A stretch of DNA of 64,000 nucleotides from Arenibacter hampyeongensis (GCF_002909255.1 NZ_PIOB01000001.1:1-64000), one strand, 5' to 3'; numbered from the stretch's first letter, positions 1 to 10,560 are shown. Notes: generated by a model not told the origin, from the letters alone. Program-made: numbers and translations.

Positions 1-129
1 ACACCGTACCTTGGTTATTCAGCCCTGGTCGTTTTTTGGGCGATGCAAAAAATGAACAGAACACAAACTCTGGGCAAGTCTATCCTATCTTTTTCTAATT
101 CACACACAACTTTTAGGATTGGTCCTGTA

Positions 130-993
130 CTATACTTCTCTTTGCAGTCTTCTATAGGATTTGGGCGTATAACCAGTAAACTTCTTAAAAGTGGTGGCAA
201 AATACTGGGAAGAACCAAAACCCAAGCCAAATGCCACTTCTGTAACCGTTTTAGTGGTCAAAAGATCCATTTTTGCCTGGTCAATCTTCAGTCGGTTCAC
301 ATATTCCTTTGGAGGCATCCCGGATTCCTTCTTAAACCAAGCCTTAAAGTACCCTGTGGACATTCCCATGAAATTGGCCATTTCATCAACATATACAATC
401 CTAAATAGATTTTTCTGAATAAACTTATCCAAGGAATTTAATTTTATGGATGGTGGACTTTGTTGGACTTTTTTGGACAAGATGACGGTTTCCAACAATA
501 TTTGGGTAATCAATTGATCTACCATAATTCTGGACAATATGGAATCTACATTTCCCAAATAATCTACCAGTTTCTCCAAAATCAATTTTAATTGAAACGA
601 ACCCTTAAATATACATTGGGATTTATCCAGTAGTGCACTAAGTAAAAAGTCCGATTGCTTTGTAGACATGTTGCAAAGCTTACCAACTGAGCTATCCAAA
701 ATTATCTGAAGCCAAAACAACTCCCCTTTATCTTCAGGAAATTCTCCCGTACTGTGAATAGTATCGGGGGGCACTACAAAAATATCATTTCCACTAAGTT
801 CATATAAATGGTCCCCGATTTTATAATATTGTTTGCCCTTCATGCAAAAACATATTTCCAAAGCCCCAGGATGTTGGTGACCCGAGAGGCCAGGTTTTAC
901 TTCTTTGTATCGATAATGACCAAAGAACAATGCCCTTTTTATTCCAAAGTCCTGTAGATTGTATACCCTTCTATCCTGTGATGCTAAATCCAT
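130..993 (-). CDS. AraC-family transcriptional regulator
   Basis: A 287-residue regulator. The N-terminal half (about 20-110) looks like an AraC-type cupin sensor, with histidines around HQHPGALEICF and PPDTIHS. The C-terminal ~100 residues are a double helix-turn-helix of AraC type (YVDEMANFMGMSTGYFKAWF, then VTEVAFGLGFGSSQYFATTF and the usual ending GYTPKSYRR). It starts at an ATG 87 bp from the divergent PhyH gene, so both probably share a promoter region. Family knowledge says such proteins bind a sugar or metabolite and activate neighbouring catabolic genes; control of this polysaccharide locus is inferred from position only. No membrane segment or signal peptide is visible, so it is cytoplasmic. 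Confidence 0.93.
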   Translation of the reverse strand: MDLASQDRRVYNLQDFGIKRALFFGHYRYKEVKPGLSGHQHPGALEICFCMKGKQYYKIGDHLYELSGNDIFVVPPDTIHSTGEFPEDKGELFWLQIILDSSVGKLCNMSTKQSDFLLSALLDKSQCIFKGSFQLKLILEKLVDYLGNVDSILSRIMVDQLITQILLETVILSKKVQQSPPSIKLNSLDKFIQKNLFRIVYVDEMANFMGMSTGYFKAWFKKESGMPPKEYVNRLKIDQAKMDLLTTKTVTEVAFGLGFGSSQYFATTFKKFTGYTPKSYRRLQREV

Positions 994-1080
994 AAAAAAT
1001 GTATAAAAAAGTAATATAGTATAAAATTAGAAGACTTTTGTATATTTAAATTACATATTTGGAGCCAGCAAACTTGAAAT

Positions 1081-1809
1081 ATGGAATCAAAAAAAACAAA
1101 GTTCCTTAAAGACGGATATATTAAAATTGAAAGCTTACTTTCCCTTACTGAAGTCGAAGGCCTTAGGACTTTTTACGATGAATTATTAAAGGACAAAGTC
1201 AAAACCGCCCATTTGAGGAGCGACCTCGCCGGGGTAGAAGTCAATCCCAACAAAAAGGTTGAACGTATTACCCAAATAATGAGACCCAGTAGTCTCGTTC
1301 CGGAATTGTTAAAAACCAGCGCATATAAAAAAGCTTTACAATGGGCCAAAGACCTTTTAGGTAAAGACATGGAACTTGATTTTGATATGATGATCAATAA
1401 GGCACCAAACACCAATACCCCTACCCCTTGGCATCAGGACGCGGCCTATTGGATCAACATGCCGGACCAAAGATCGGCTAGTTGTTGGATAGCATTGGAT
1501 AAAGTGTTTGAAGAAAATGGTTGTATGTGGTTTATTCCCAAAACGGAAGGGAAACCAATCCTTCCCCATAAAAACATGCCTAATGGAGGAGCTCTATTTT
1601 GCGAAACCGACACCTCACAGGCGGAAAGTATTCCCTTATTGCCTGGCGGATGCACTTTTCATGATGGACATACCCTTCATTTTAGTCAGGGCAACACCAC
1701 GGACACCCAACGTAGGGCCCTGATTTTAAATTTTAGGCCAAAAAAAATGATCGATTATGAGAGGGAACAGGGGGTAGACCATACTGGGGAAAGAAAGCAG
1801 AGAAATTGA
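1081..1809 (+). CDS. Phytanoyl-CoA dioxygenase (PhyH) family Fe(II)/2-oxoglutarate oxygenase
   Basis: A 242-residue cytoplasmic protein with the PhyH-type jelly-roll motifs. The iron-binding H-x-D is at H118/D120 (TPWHQDAAYW). The distal His region is HDGHTLHFSQGN (H197-H200), followed by the 2-oxoglutarate-binding Arg at 211-212. Members hydroxylate varied small molecules with Fe(II), O2 and 2-oxoglutarate; the substrate here cannot be read from sequence. It lies 13 bp ahead of the TIM-barrel gene and probably shares its transcript. Such genes occur next to sugar isomerases in polysaccharide loci, which suggests action on a sugar-derived compound, but this is inference. Confidence 0.88.
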   Translation: MESKKTKFLKDGYIKIESLLSLTEVEGLRTFYDELLKDKVKTAHLRSDLAGVEVNPNKKVERITQIMRPSSLVPELLKTSAYKKALQWAKDLLGKDMELDFDMMINKAPNTNTPTPWHQDAAYWINMPDQRSASCWIALDKVFEENGCMWFIPKTEGKPILPHKNMPNGGALFCETDTSQAESIPLLPGGCTFHDGHTLHFSQGNTTDTQRRALILNFRPKKMIDYEREQGVDHTGERKQRN

Positions 1810-1822
1810 ATTAATATTAAAT

Positions 1823-2653
1823 ATGCTTCTTAAATTTATATATCCTCGATGGGGAAGTTCAGATTTGGCTTGGCCGGTATTTTTAAATAAGGTTAAGAAG
1901 GCCGGTTATCATGGTGTTGAAATAGACCTTCCACTAAATAGCACAGAAAAGAAAGAGATTTGTTCCATGTTGAAGGATATGGAATTGGATTTCGTTGCCC
2001 AACATTGGGAAACGAAGGAAGTAAATTTTGAAAAGCACCGGGAAAAATATAAAAGGCATTTATACAACCTGGGGGAAGCTAACCCCCTATTTGTGAATTC
2101 GCATACCGGCATGGATTTCTTTACCTATTCTCAAAATGCCACTTTGATTGAATTGGCCCATGAAATTGAATTGGAAACAGGGGTTATAATTACCCATGAA
2201 ACCCATCGCTCCCGGTTTTCATTTGCTGCCCATGCCTGTTTATCATATTTGAAGGAATATCCCTTTCTTAAACTAACCTCCGACTTATCACATTGGTGTT
2301 GCGTTGCTGAATCCTTGTTGGAAAATCAACCCAGGGCTGTACAAAAAGCCATTGAACATACCTATCATATCCATGCTAGGGTAGGTTCGGCCCAAAGTCC
2401 ACAGGTCATTGATCCTCGGGACGAAAACTATAAAAATGAGCTGGATCTATTTGGTAAATGGTGGAGCTTAATGATCGAGAATGCTTTAAAACAAAAACGC
2501 CCCTTTATCACCATTACACCTGAATATGGTCCACATCCCTATGCTCCATTTAAACCCAATACTCAAATCCCAATGAACGACCAATGGGAAATTAATGAGT
2601 TTATTCGAAAAGAAATAATAGAAAACTACACCAAAAAGGTATTTATTTCTTAA
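1823..2653 (+). CDS. Sugar phosphate isomerase/epimerase-like TIM-barrel protein
   Basis: A 276-residue protein of the xylose-isomerase-like TIM-barrel superfamily (AP endonuclease 2 fold). The N-terminus has the typical strand ending GVEIDLP. Likely metal ligands lie in THETHRSRF, LTSDLSHW, HIHARVG and TPEYGP, the usual Glu/Asp/His/Glu spacing of the family. There is no signal peptide, so it is cytoplasmic. It follows the PhyH gene by 13 bp and precedes the GH89 gene by 23 bp, consistent with one operon. The likely role is isomerisation or epimerisation of a released sugar; the exact substrate is unknown. Confidence 0.85.
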   Translation: MLLKFIYPRWGSSDLAWPVFLNKVKKAGYHGVEIDLPLNSTEKKEICSMLKDMELDFVAQHWETKEVNFEKHREKYKRHLYNLGEANPLFVNSHTGMDFFTYSQNATLIELAHEIELETGVIITHETHRSRFSFAAHACLSYLKEYPFLKLTSDLSHWCCVAESLLENQPRAVQKAIEHTYHIHARVGSAQSPQVIDPRDENYKNELDLFGKWWSLMIENALKQKRPFITITPEYGPHPYAPFKPNTQIPMNDQWEINEFIRKEIIENYTKKVFIS

Positions 2654-2676
2654 CACTTAAGATCAACACAATTTTT

Positions 2677-4830
2677 ATGAAGTATACATTACAAATTTTA
2701 TTTCTCCTCTTAATAAATATTTCCTGTATTCCTTCATCACAACGGGAAACTTCAGAAGCAAAAGCCGCCCAAGATGTTCTTAGTAGAGCCTTGGGTCCTG
2801 AAAACGCCTCCAACTTTATTTTTAATTTCACTCGAAAAGATACCTTGGATACTTATTCCGTACAGGTAGAAAACAATAAGATAGTGGTAACTGGAACATC
2901 GCCCACGGCATTGACTAGAGGAGCTTATGATTATTTGAAAAATGCCACACATTCCATAGTTAGTTGGTCTGGAAACAAAGTTCATATTCCAGAAATATTA
3001 CCCAAATACAACAAGACAACGACCACACCCTTTAAATATCGTTATTACTTAAACACAGTTACCCATGGTTACACGACACCGTATTGGGATTGGGAACGTT
3101 GGGAAAAGGAGTTGGATTGGATGGCCCTACACGGAATGAATATGCCCATAATAGCGGGTGCACATGAGGCAATTTTACTGCGAACCTTTAAAAAATTGGG
3201 GTTAACGGAAGAGGAAGCTTTGGAATATTTCTCGGGACCAGCTCATTTCCCTTGGAACAGAATGGGAAATATTGGAAATTGGGACGGTCCCCCTCCCCTT
3301 TCTTTCTTTGAAAAGCAAATAGGACTGGCCCATAAAATGCAAGACCGTATGAAGGAATTGGACATGCATCCCATTGTTCATGCCTTTGCCGGTTTTGTGC
3401 CCAAAGGATTGCAAAGAATATATCCAAATGAAGAATTAAGGGAATTAGGTTGGGGTGGTTTTGATGAAAAAGTGCAGATTCTATCCCCAAAAAGTGAACT
3501 TTTTAAAAAAATTGGAAAACTATACATCCAAGAATGGGAGAATGAATTTGGGAAGGGTGAATTCTATTTGGCAGATAGCTTTAATGAAATGGATGTCCCC
3601 TTGTCCGATGATCCAGAAATGGCCAACGAAGAACTGGCCAGCTATGGAAAGGCGGTCTACGAACCCATAGCAGAAGCCAATCCGGAAGCCGTCTGGGTAA
3701 TGCAGGGATGGACCTTTCCCTATCACAGGGACAAGAAGGGAAATCTTTTCTGGACTCCAGAAAGATTGAAGGCAATGATGAGCGGAATACCGGATGATAA
3801 ATTGTTAATATTGGATATGGCCAATGAATACAATGCCCTCTACTGGAAAATTCCCTATTCATGGGAAATGTACGATGGCTTTTTTGGCAAACAATGGATA
3901 TATTCCTTTATCCCAAATATGGGCGGCAAGGTACCTTTGAACGGGGTACTGGATTTTTACGCCGAAGCCCCGGAGGAAGCCATTAATTTTAAGGGTAAAA
4001 AAAATCTTGTAGGCTTTGGGTTTGCTCCAGAGGGAATTGAAAACAACGAAATAATCTATGAGCTATTGGCCGATTGGGGTTGGAGGGAAAAAGCAATAAA
4101 TCTGGACGAGTGGATAAAAAACTACTGTCTGGACCGTTATGGAAAATACCCTGAATCTTTAAAAGGAGCCTATAATCTTCTTCGCAAGTCCGCCTTAGGA
4201 ACGTTTACCGACCATCCAAGATTTAAATATCAATTTAGGCCCGATCAAGGTTCGGCCACGGTTCATAACTCAGGTGATTTCCTTGAGGCAGCAAAGCTTT
4301 TTTTGGAAGCCTCCAATGACATTGATGATAAGGAATTATACAATTATGATGCTATAGAAATTGGGGCCCAGGCCATTGGACTTAAAATCGACTCCTTATT
4401 TAATGAGGCCGAAGGTGAAACCAACGAAAATTTAAAGTACCAAACCTATCAGAATGCCATAGATTTAATGTTAAAGTTGGATAGGGTTCTAGCTTCGCAC
4501 TCCAAGCACAAATTAAGTAATTGGGTTGACCTAGCTAGGAATTTTGGGGACACGCCAGAGGAAAAATTGTATTACGAAAGCAATGCCAAAAGATTGATTA
4601 CGACTTGGGGAGGTGGCGTAAACGAATATGCGGCACGCACCTGGAGTGGATTGATTGGGGATTACTATGCCCAAAGGTGGCAATTGTGGTTGGACGCCAA
4701 TAAACATGGTAAGGATTTTGATACGTTGAAATGGGAAGAAGGATGGATAACTTCAGAATGGAAAAATAACACCGTGCCATATGAAGACCCAATTGCCGAG
4801 ATAAAAGCAATACTACTTAATTCAAAATAA
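2677..4830 (+). CDS. GH89 alpha-N-acetylglucosaminidase (NAGLU-like), lipoprotein
   Basis: A 717-residue protein with a lipoprotein-type leader (cysteine at 17 in LINISCIPS). It aligns by eye with the whole NAGLU family: an N-terminal alpha/beta domain (about 25-115), then a TIM barrel (about 120-470) and a helical C-terminal domain. The two catalytic glutamates expected for GH89 are visible as E304 in ADSFNEMDVP and E452 in FAPEGIENN; the conserved WVMQGWTFPY lies between them. Known enzymes remove terminal alpha-linked GlcNAc from glycans by a retaining mechanism. It is probably exported and membrane-anchored. As the third gene of the left operon it is the best clue to the substrate: a glycan with alpha-GlcNAc ends. 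Confidence 0.93.
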   Translation: MKYTLQILFLLLINISCIPSSQRETSEAKAAQDVLSRALGPENASNFIFNFTRKDTLDTYSVQVENNKIVVTGTSPTALTRGAYDYLKNATHSIVSWSGNKVHIPEILPKYNKTTTTPFKYRYYLNTVTHGYTTPYWDWERWEKELDWMALHGMNMPIIAGAHEAILLRTFKKLGLTEEEALEYFSGPAHFPWNRMGNIGNWDGPPPLSFFEKQIGLAHKMQDRMKELDMHPIVHAFAGFVPKGLQRIYPNEELRELGWGGFDEKVQILSPKSELFKKIGKLYIQEWENEFGKGEFYLADSFNEMDVPLSDDPEMANEELASYGKAVYEPIAEANPEAVWVMQGWTFPYHRDKKGNLFWTPERLKAMMSGIPDDKLLILDMANEYNALYWKIPYSWEMYDGFFGKQWIYSFIPNMGGKVPLNGVLDFYAEAPEEAINFKGKKNLVGFGFAPEGIENNEIIYELLADWGWREKAINLDEWIKNYCLDRYGKYPESLKGAYNLLRKSALGTFTDHPRFKYQFRPDQGSATVHNSGDFLEAAKLFLEASNDIDDKELYNYDAIEIGAQAIGLKIDSLFNEAEGETNENLKYQTYQNAIDLMLKLDRVLASHSKHKLSNWVDLARNFGDTPEEKLYYESNAKRLITTWGGGVNEYAARTWSGLIGDYYAQRWQLWLDANKHGKDFDTLKWEEGWITSEWKNNTVPYEDPIAEIKAILLNSK

Positions 4831-5139
4831 TTGGACTATTGAGAATGGACCCATACCAGGCATTTCAACAATCTCATCCTTATCATTAAAAAAGTTAAGA
4901 TAAAAAATACCCAGACTCAAATTATTGATAAATATAGGGTCAAAATAGTATCTTAATTGGGTAAAATATTACAACCTAAAATCGCATATTATTTTCGAAA
5001 AGCCATTCACATCAGTCATTTAGGTATTCCCCATAGTTGTTTGTCGATAATCTTATAGTGTTTAACATATAGTTAAGAAATTTAATACCAAATACGGTCT
5101 AAACTCAAGCTGTAATTACTAACAAATAACTAAAATCAT
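4831..5139. promoter_or_regulatory. Intergenic region ahead of susC (probable promoter region)
   Basis: A 309-bp AT-rich stretch without a supportable ORF. It must contain the promoter of the SusC/SusD operon. The region at about 5038-5070 has a TTG followed by a TATAGTGTTT stretch that loosely resembles the Bacteroidota -33/-7 elements, but the match is not exact. No clear operator dyad was found and no terminator hairpin is evident after the GH89 gene, so read-through is possible. Confidence 0.4.
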
Positions 5140-8100
5140 ATGAACAAGAAGATTCATTTCTTTTTAATGGCTTTAACCTTTCTCTGTCTTAATGGAGTTA
5201 TGGCACAAAGCAAAACAATATCCGGAAGTGTTACGGATGCAAACGATGGAGCTCCTTTACCTGGAGTAAGCATTGTGGTCCAAGGGACCACAATTGGCAC
5301 ACAAACAGATTTCGATGGAAATTTTAATATTGAGGCTTCTACAGGTGACATACTTGTCTTTTCTTATTTAGGAATGAAAACACAAAATGTAACCATTGGC
5401 AATTCCACTAGCGTTAATGTTTCTATGCAAGAAGATGCCAGTCAACTGGAGGAGGTCGTAGTAACGGCTTTGGGTATAAAAAGAGAGGAAAGAGCTCTAG
5501 GATATGCCGTATCTGAAATTAAAGGTGACGATATCGCCCAAGTGGCGCAGATTAATCCAATAAATGCCATGCAAGGAAAGACAGCTGGGGTACAAATAAG
5601 CACCACTTCTGGAGGAACTTTTGGCGGTACTAGGATAACGATTAGAGGTAATTCAACATTTGATCAGAATACTCAACCGATCTTCGTTGTGGATGGAGTA
5701 ATCTTGGACAATGATATAAGTGGTGAAAGTGGAGCAGATTGGGGTAACCAACTAAAAAATCTTAACCCTGATGATTTTGAATCTTTTTCTATTTTAAAAG
5801 GAGCTGCAGCCTCGGCACTTTATGGTTCCCGTGCACTTAACGGAGTTGTAATCGTAACTACAAAATCTGGGAAAAAAAGCAAGGGACTTGGAGTTAGTGT
5901 TAACCAGACCGTTGGGGTAAGAACTGTTTATGATACCCCAAATTTTCAAAATCAGTATGGTTCCGGCCTTACTGCAGGAGGGTTTAGCTTTGTAACCAAC
6001 GGCCCCAATACAAGAACAAGGGACGATGCACATGACACTGGCCAGTTCTTTACCTATGATTTGGACACTGGTCTACCATCTATGGCTTTTGATTCTTATG
6101 AAGAACATGCAGCCAGTTGGGGACCCCGTTTTGACGGCCAGGAAATTATAGACTATGATGGTTCTAGAGCTACATGGTCTGCCCAGCCAAATAATTACAA
6201 GGACTCTTTTGATACTGGTTTTATAAGGAATACCAATGTGGCCATTGATGGAGGTAGCGAAACAAGTAGTTTCCGATTATCATTTTCCAATTTTTCCGAA
6301 TCAGGGGTAGAGTTAAGGAACGATTTTGACAAGAATTCTTTAAGTTTCAAAGGATCTCATGATTTGATAAAAGACAAACTTACTGTTAATGCCGTAATGC
6401 ACTACACTCGCTCCAAAGCAAAGAATCCTTTGCAACCAGGAGGACTTACTTCATGGTTTCACGACGGTTTCCCAAGAAACTATGATGTGAACAAGTGGAA
6501 GAATAACTATTTGGACGTTGACGGTGGAGTTCCACACCCAAATGGAGACAACTATAATTTTACCAGAATGAGCAGAATTTGGGCCCATGCTCTTGAAGAC
6601 GATAATATCCGTACAGAGGGTTCATTTATCTCGAATATTAACTTGAATTATAAGATTTCGGACAATATTACAGCAACTCTTGATGGAAATATTAACCAAT
6701 ATACCTATAATCAAGAAACTAAGACCTTTGCAGACAATAGAGATAGACTGAACGGGTCCTACTACTTTGGAAACGGAGAAAAATTTCAACACAGTTTTTC
6801 CGCCAAGTTGTTTTTCGACAAACAGATCAATGATGATATAAGAATGGATTTGTTGTTGGGAGGAGAATTGTGGACTTCTAAGGAACAAGGCCAATATAGC
6901 AACACTACGGGTGGATTTAAAATTCGTGATTTCTATTCTTTGGCCAACTCAAAGGATGCACTTAGAGCCGGTGGCGGAATTGGACCAAGAAAAAAGATCA
7001 ATTCAGTTTACGCCTTTTTCAATACCAGCTACAAAAGAGAACTTTATTTTAGTGCCACTGCTAGAAATGACTGGTCTTCTGCTTTGGTTTACCCAAATGG
7101 TAAAGGCAACAACTCTTATTTCTATCCATCAGCCAGCTTAGGCTGGGTAAGCTCGGAAACCTTTGAACTACCTGATTTTATATCCTTTGCCAAATTAAGG
7201 GCCTCCTACGCCATTGTTGGTAATGACACGGACCCATACAGGTTATCAACCGGATTTGTAGCTGATAATTTCAGTCAAAACCCCGACTTAAATATGTTTA
7301 GGTTCGAAGATAATACGGCTGTCTCGGTAAATTTGAAACCTGAAAAGAAATATTCCTTTGAAACAGGTTTGGATCTAAGATTCTGGAATAACCGTATTGG
7401 TTTGGACGTTGCCTATTACAAGGACAACACAAAAAATCAAATTATTCCATTACAGGTTCCTTCAGAATCTGGAATAGATAATCAATTGATCAATGCCGGT
7501 AACCTACAAAATCAAGGTATAGAAGCAGCCTTAAATTTAAAGATTGTAGACAACCCGGATTTTAGCTGGGATATAGGTGCAAATTACACCCATAACCGCG
7601 ATAAAATTATTGAATTGGCCCCAGGTATAAACGAGTTTAGATTATTCGGGAATCCAGATGACTCCAACTCGGCTACCGCTTCTTATGCCTATGTTGGAGG
7701 TAACTATGGTGACTTGGTCACCAGAAGAGGTTACGATTATTATGACGGTACTAACAGTGCTAACCAAGGTATTCCAGTTTTGGCAAATAGAAACGGTTGG
7801 TCTGTTGCATATCCAATTGGCATCCAGAACAAGGATTCCTTATTCGTAATGGGTAACATGCAGGCAGATTGGTATGGTGGCATGAACACCTCTGTAAGAT
7901 ATAAAAGAGTGCGATTGAGTGCGATTGTAGACGCTAAATTTGGCGGCGAAATTTATTCAGCTGATGCCAGATACGGTCTACATCAAGGTGTTTTGGAAAG
8001 TTCTTTGCCCAATAGGGATGCTTCCCAAGGCGGTATTACATGGACAAGCGAAGGACAGGGACAAAACTTTTTCGGTAAGACCTACGAAGACGGGTATATT

Positions 8101-8535
8101 CCCAATGGAGTCTTTCCTGATGGCACAACCGTTACCTCAGGGCCTTCCGACAATAGAACCAACGTAGATGTTGGTGGCTTAACATATCAACAAGCATACG
8201 ACCAAGGTCTGGTAGAACCAACACATTGGTCGGGATACGTTTACAGATGGACTTCAGCCAGTACTGGTACTCCAATTACCGGTGTTTATACCTCTAGCTG
8301 GGTAGCCTTAAGAGAGGTAACCTTAACATATGATGTTCCTTCGGAAATTTTGGACAAACTTCTAGTGAAAAGTGCTTCATTGGCATTGACTGGAAGGGAT
8401 TTAGGGTTCCTTTATAATTCCTTACCGGATAATATAAACCCTACCCTAAGTAGTAATGCAGCGGCGAACCCACTTCAACAAAAGTCATCACCCTACATTA
8501 GATCTGTTTCATTTTCGTTAAAACTCAATTTCTAA
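5140..8535 (+). CDS. SusC/RagA-family TonB-dependent outer-membrane transporter
   Basis: A 1131-residue SusC-like protein. It has a signal peptide (about 1-22, ending GVMAQ), an N-terminal carboxypeptidase-regulatory-like beta-sandwich (about 25-105, GSVTDANDGAPLPGVSIVV), and a plug domain with the SusC/RagA signature near KGAAASALYGSRALNGVV. A long C-terminal beta-barrel ends in an aromatic residue (SLKLNF), as outer-membrane proteins do. Its length is normal for the family. The partner SusD gene starts 17 bp after the stop. Together they bind oligosaccharides at the cell surface and import them with TonB energy. It lacks a visible FecR-interacting STN domain, so anti-sigma signalling through this receptor is not expected. 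Confidence 0.97.
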   Translation: MNKKIHFFLMALTFLCLNGVMAQSKTISGSVTDANDGAPLPGVSIVVQGTTIGTQTDFDGNFNIEASTGDILVFSYLGMKTQNVTIGNSTSVNVSMQEDASQLEEVVVTALGIKREERALGYAVSEIKGDDIAQVAQINPINAMQGKTAGVQISTTSGGTFGGTRITIRGNSTFDQNTQPIFVVDGVILDNDISGESGADWGNQLKNLNPDDFESFSILKGAAASALYGSRALNGVVIVTTKSGKKSKGLGVSVNQTVGVRTVYDTPNFQNQYGSGLTAGGFSFVTNGPNTRTRDDAHDTGQFFTYDLDTGLPSMAFDSYEEHAASWGPRFDGQEIIDYDGSRATWSAQPNNYKDSFDTGFIRNTNVAIDGGSETSSFRLSFSNFSESGVELRNDFDKNSLSFKGSHDLIKDKLTVNAVMHYTRSKAKNPLQPGGLTSWFHDGFPRNYDVNKWKNNYLDVDGGVPHPNGDNYNFTRMSRIWAHALEDDNIRTEGSFISNINLNYKISDNITATLDGNINQYTYNQETKTFADNRDRLNGSYYFGNGEKFQHSFSAKLFFDKQINDDIRMDLLLGGELWTSKEQGQYSNTTGGFKIRDFYSLANSKDALRAGGGIGPRKKINSVYAFFNTSYKRELYFSATARNDWSSALVYPNGKGNNSYFYPSASLGWVSSETFELPDFISFAKLRASYAIVGNDTDPYRLSTGFVADNFSQNPDLNMFRFEDNTAVSVNLKPEKKYSFETGLDLRFWNNRIGLDVAYYKDNTKNQIIPLQVPSESGIDNQLINAGNLQNQGIEAALNLKIVDNPDFSWDIGANYTHNRDKIIELAPGINEFRLFGNPDDSNSATASYAYVGGNYGDLVTRRGYDYYDGTNSANQGIPVLANRNGWSVAYPIGIQNKDSLFVMGNMQADWYGGMNTSVRYKRVRLSAIVDAKFGGEIYSADARYGLHQGVLESSLPNRDASQGGITWTSEGQGQNFFGKTYEDGYIPNGVFPDGTTVTSGPSDNRTNVDVGGLTYQQAYDQGLVEPTHWSGYVYRWTSASTGTPITGVYTSSWVALREVTLTYDVPSEILDKLLVKSASLALTGRDLGFLYNSLPDNINPTLSSNAAANPLQQKSSPYIRSVSFSLKLNF

Positions 8536-8552
8536 ATTTGAAAATTTACAAC

Positions 8553-10319
8553 ATGAAAAAAGTAATATATATTTTAATCGGCCTGGTTATTTTTACAGGT
8601 TGTGACGACGATTTTGCAGAAATCAATACGAATCCTGACATAGGGGTGCCACCACCAGAAACTTTGTTCACCTATGTTCAAAAGGAAATGGTTACCTATA
8701 AAAATGGCGGTGAATGGTATCACGAAAACCATCAAAAAATGACCTGGGCCCAGTACTTGGTGCAGGGAAAAGCCAATGATAGTGATATAAATACCATTCT
8801 ACCTGGAAGTAAATATGGCACATTCTATGTGAAAATAATGAACCATTTAACTGAGATGAGACTTCAGATTTCTGAACTATCTGAAGAAGAACAAAAATTC
8901 TATCAAAAAATGGTGGCTGCATCTGATATCCTTCAGGCCTTTTTTGCACTTAGAATTACGGACCAGTATGGTGATATTCCTTACTCTGAAGCAGCCGATG
9001 GCCGTAGGGAAGGTAAATTAGATCCCAATTATGACAAACAGGAAGCGGTTTTATTACAGCTTGTAGATGAATTAAATTTGGCCATTCAAAAAATGGACGA
9101 AAATATTACTAGCAGCTATAATTTTGCTTCCAATGATATCGCTTATAAAGGTGATATCGCGAAATGGATTAAATGTGCAAATGCGGTTAAATTGAGAATT
9201 GCAACACGTTTATTAAGTCAAAATGAATCCAAAGCCCAAGAAATTATTACCAGCGTAGTGGCCGATGGTAGATTGATCGAAAGTGACGATGACCAATTCA
9301 CATTTGATCTAGGAGGTACCTACAGAGGTTCTCCAGGTGCCGATTTTGAATGGAAAGGTGTAATGTGGTCTGCAGAACCAATGGTGGAATTCATGAAAAC
9401 CACTTCCGACCCCAGGTTGAGAATATTTTACGAGCCCAATGGATATACCCAAGAGACCATTGATGCTTTTGCCGATCCTTCAGCTATTTCACCTGCGGTA
9501 GACATCACCAATGACAATGCTGTATTATACACCACTGCTGAAGGCGAGGATGTATTAGGATATCGCTTTATTGGATTACCTGCTTTTAGAAATGATCCCA
9601 ATATTGGAGTACCCGATTACTATTTATTTGCAGATCAACCAAATACAGTTGGACCTAATGCTACAATGCTATCCAAATATAACAGAAGATTGATTCAGGA
9701 ATGCAATTTTCGCTATGGAGGATTGCCACAACCAGAAGGTAATTATGTGGACGTAATGATATCCTATTCCGAAGTATGTTTTATGATGTCCGAATTCATT
9801 CTAAAAGGCTATACCTCAGGTGATGCGGCGGACTGGTACAGAAAAGGAATTGAATCTTCCCTGAGAACCTATAATATGTTGGGTGAAAAGCAAGATCTGA
9901 TCATGCGGGTAGCAAATAAAGAATATCCTTATTTGTCCATAAGTGAAGATGAAATATCCAATTATCTTACCAACCCATCCTTACAATTGAATGGAACGGA
10001 TGATTTGGAAAAGGTATACATTCAACAGTTTCTAAATTTTTATCGTCTTCCGGAAGAAGGATGGATACTTTCCATGCGCACTGGATATCCAAAATATGGT
10101 TCTTCATTGTTAGCAAGATCGGCCACCGATAACCCCGAAATTCCTTTTCCAAGAAGAATTCCTTCTCCTGAACCAGGTGACCTCAATGTCGCTAAATGGT
10201 TGCAATCCAATGCTGATCAAGGATTTACCAGCCCTAGGGATGAAACACCAAGTGTATTAAATTCCCAAAGGCTTTGGTGGGATAAAAACAACCCTACCAT
10301 TGGTAGTGGAGGAAATTAA
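8553..10319 (+). CDS. SusD/RagB-family surface glycan-binding lipoprotein
   Basis: A SusD-like protein of 588 residues from the ATG at 8553. A TTG 15 bp earlier is possible, but the ATG gives a clean lipoprotein leader (MKKVIYILIGLVIFTGC, cysteine 17). Typical family features are the early DDDFAEINTNPD segment, the helical TPR-like region around ALRITDQYGDIPYSEA, and the C-terminal RIPSPEPGDLNVAKW. Family members sit on the SusC barrel as a lid and capture glycan. It belongs to the susC operon and is followed by a strong terminator. Confidence 0.95.
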   Translation: MKKVIYILIGLVIFTGCDDDFAEINTNPDIGVPPPETLFTYVQKEMVTYKNGGEWYHENHQKMTWAQYLVQGKANDSDINTILPGSKYGTFYVKIMNHLTEMRLQISELSEEEQKFYQKMVAASDILQAFFALRITDQYGDIPYSEAADGRREGKLDPNYDKQEAVLLQLVDELNLAIQKMDENITSSYNFASNDIAYKGDIAKWIKCANAVKLRIATRLLSQNESKAQEIITSVVADGRLIESDDDQFTFDLGGTYRGSPGADFEWKGVMWSAEPMVEFMKTTSDPRLRIFYEPNGYTQETIDAFADPSAISPAVDITNDNAVLYTTAEGEDVLGYRFIGLPAFRNDPNIGVPDYYLFADQPNTVGPNATMLSKYNRRLIQECNFRYGGLPQPEGNYVDVMISYSEVCFMMSEFILKGYTSGDAADWYRKGIESSLRTYNMLGEKQDLIMRVANKEYPYLSISEDEISNYLTNPSLQLNGTDDLEKVYIQQFLNFYRLPEEGWILSMRTGYPKYGSSLLARSATDNPEIPFPRRIPSPEPGDLNVAKWLQSNADQGFTSPRDETPSVLNSQRLWWDKNNPTIGSGGN

Positions 10320-10356
10320 ATTGAATCATTGACAATAATGTCTGTGTTTATTTTTT

Positions 10357-10394
10357 AAAATGGTTGGCCAACATGTTTGGTCAACCATTTTTTT
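10357..10394 (+). terminator. Rho-independent terminator after susD
   Basis: A long hairpin with arms near AAATGGTTG and CAACCATTT, extended by CCAA/TTGG inside, is followed by a run of T. It lies 37 bp after the susD stop and separates the transporter pair from the enzyme genes downstream. Confidence 0.85.
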
Positions 10395-10560
10395 GTAATT
10401 TAAACCCAATTAGGTCCTTTCACACTGCACAAAAGCATCAATAACACATTGCATTCAGCAAAAATAATATCAATATTAGTCTAGGTATTGGTTGCCTTGA
10501 ACTAAGAACCAAGTTATCTTGGTAAAACCAAAAAACGCCAAAATTTCCGAAACAATATCC

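Noticed and set aside
1-129. Possible gene end at the left edge
   Set aside because: No frame here has convincing protein composition independent of the AraC gene shadow; too short to call.
43-418. Plus-strand ORFs opposite the AraC gene
   Set aside because: They are antisense to a well-supported AraC regulator and show no family features.
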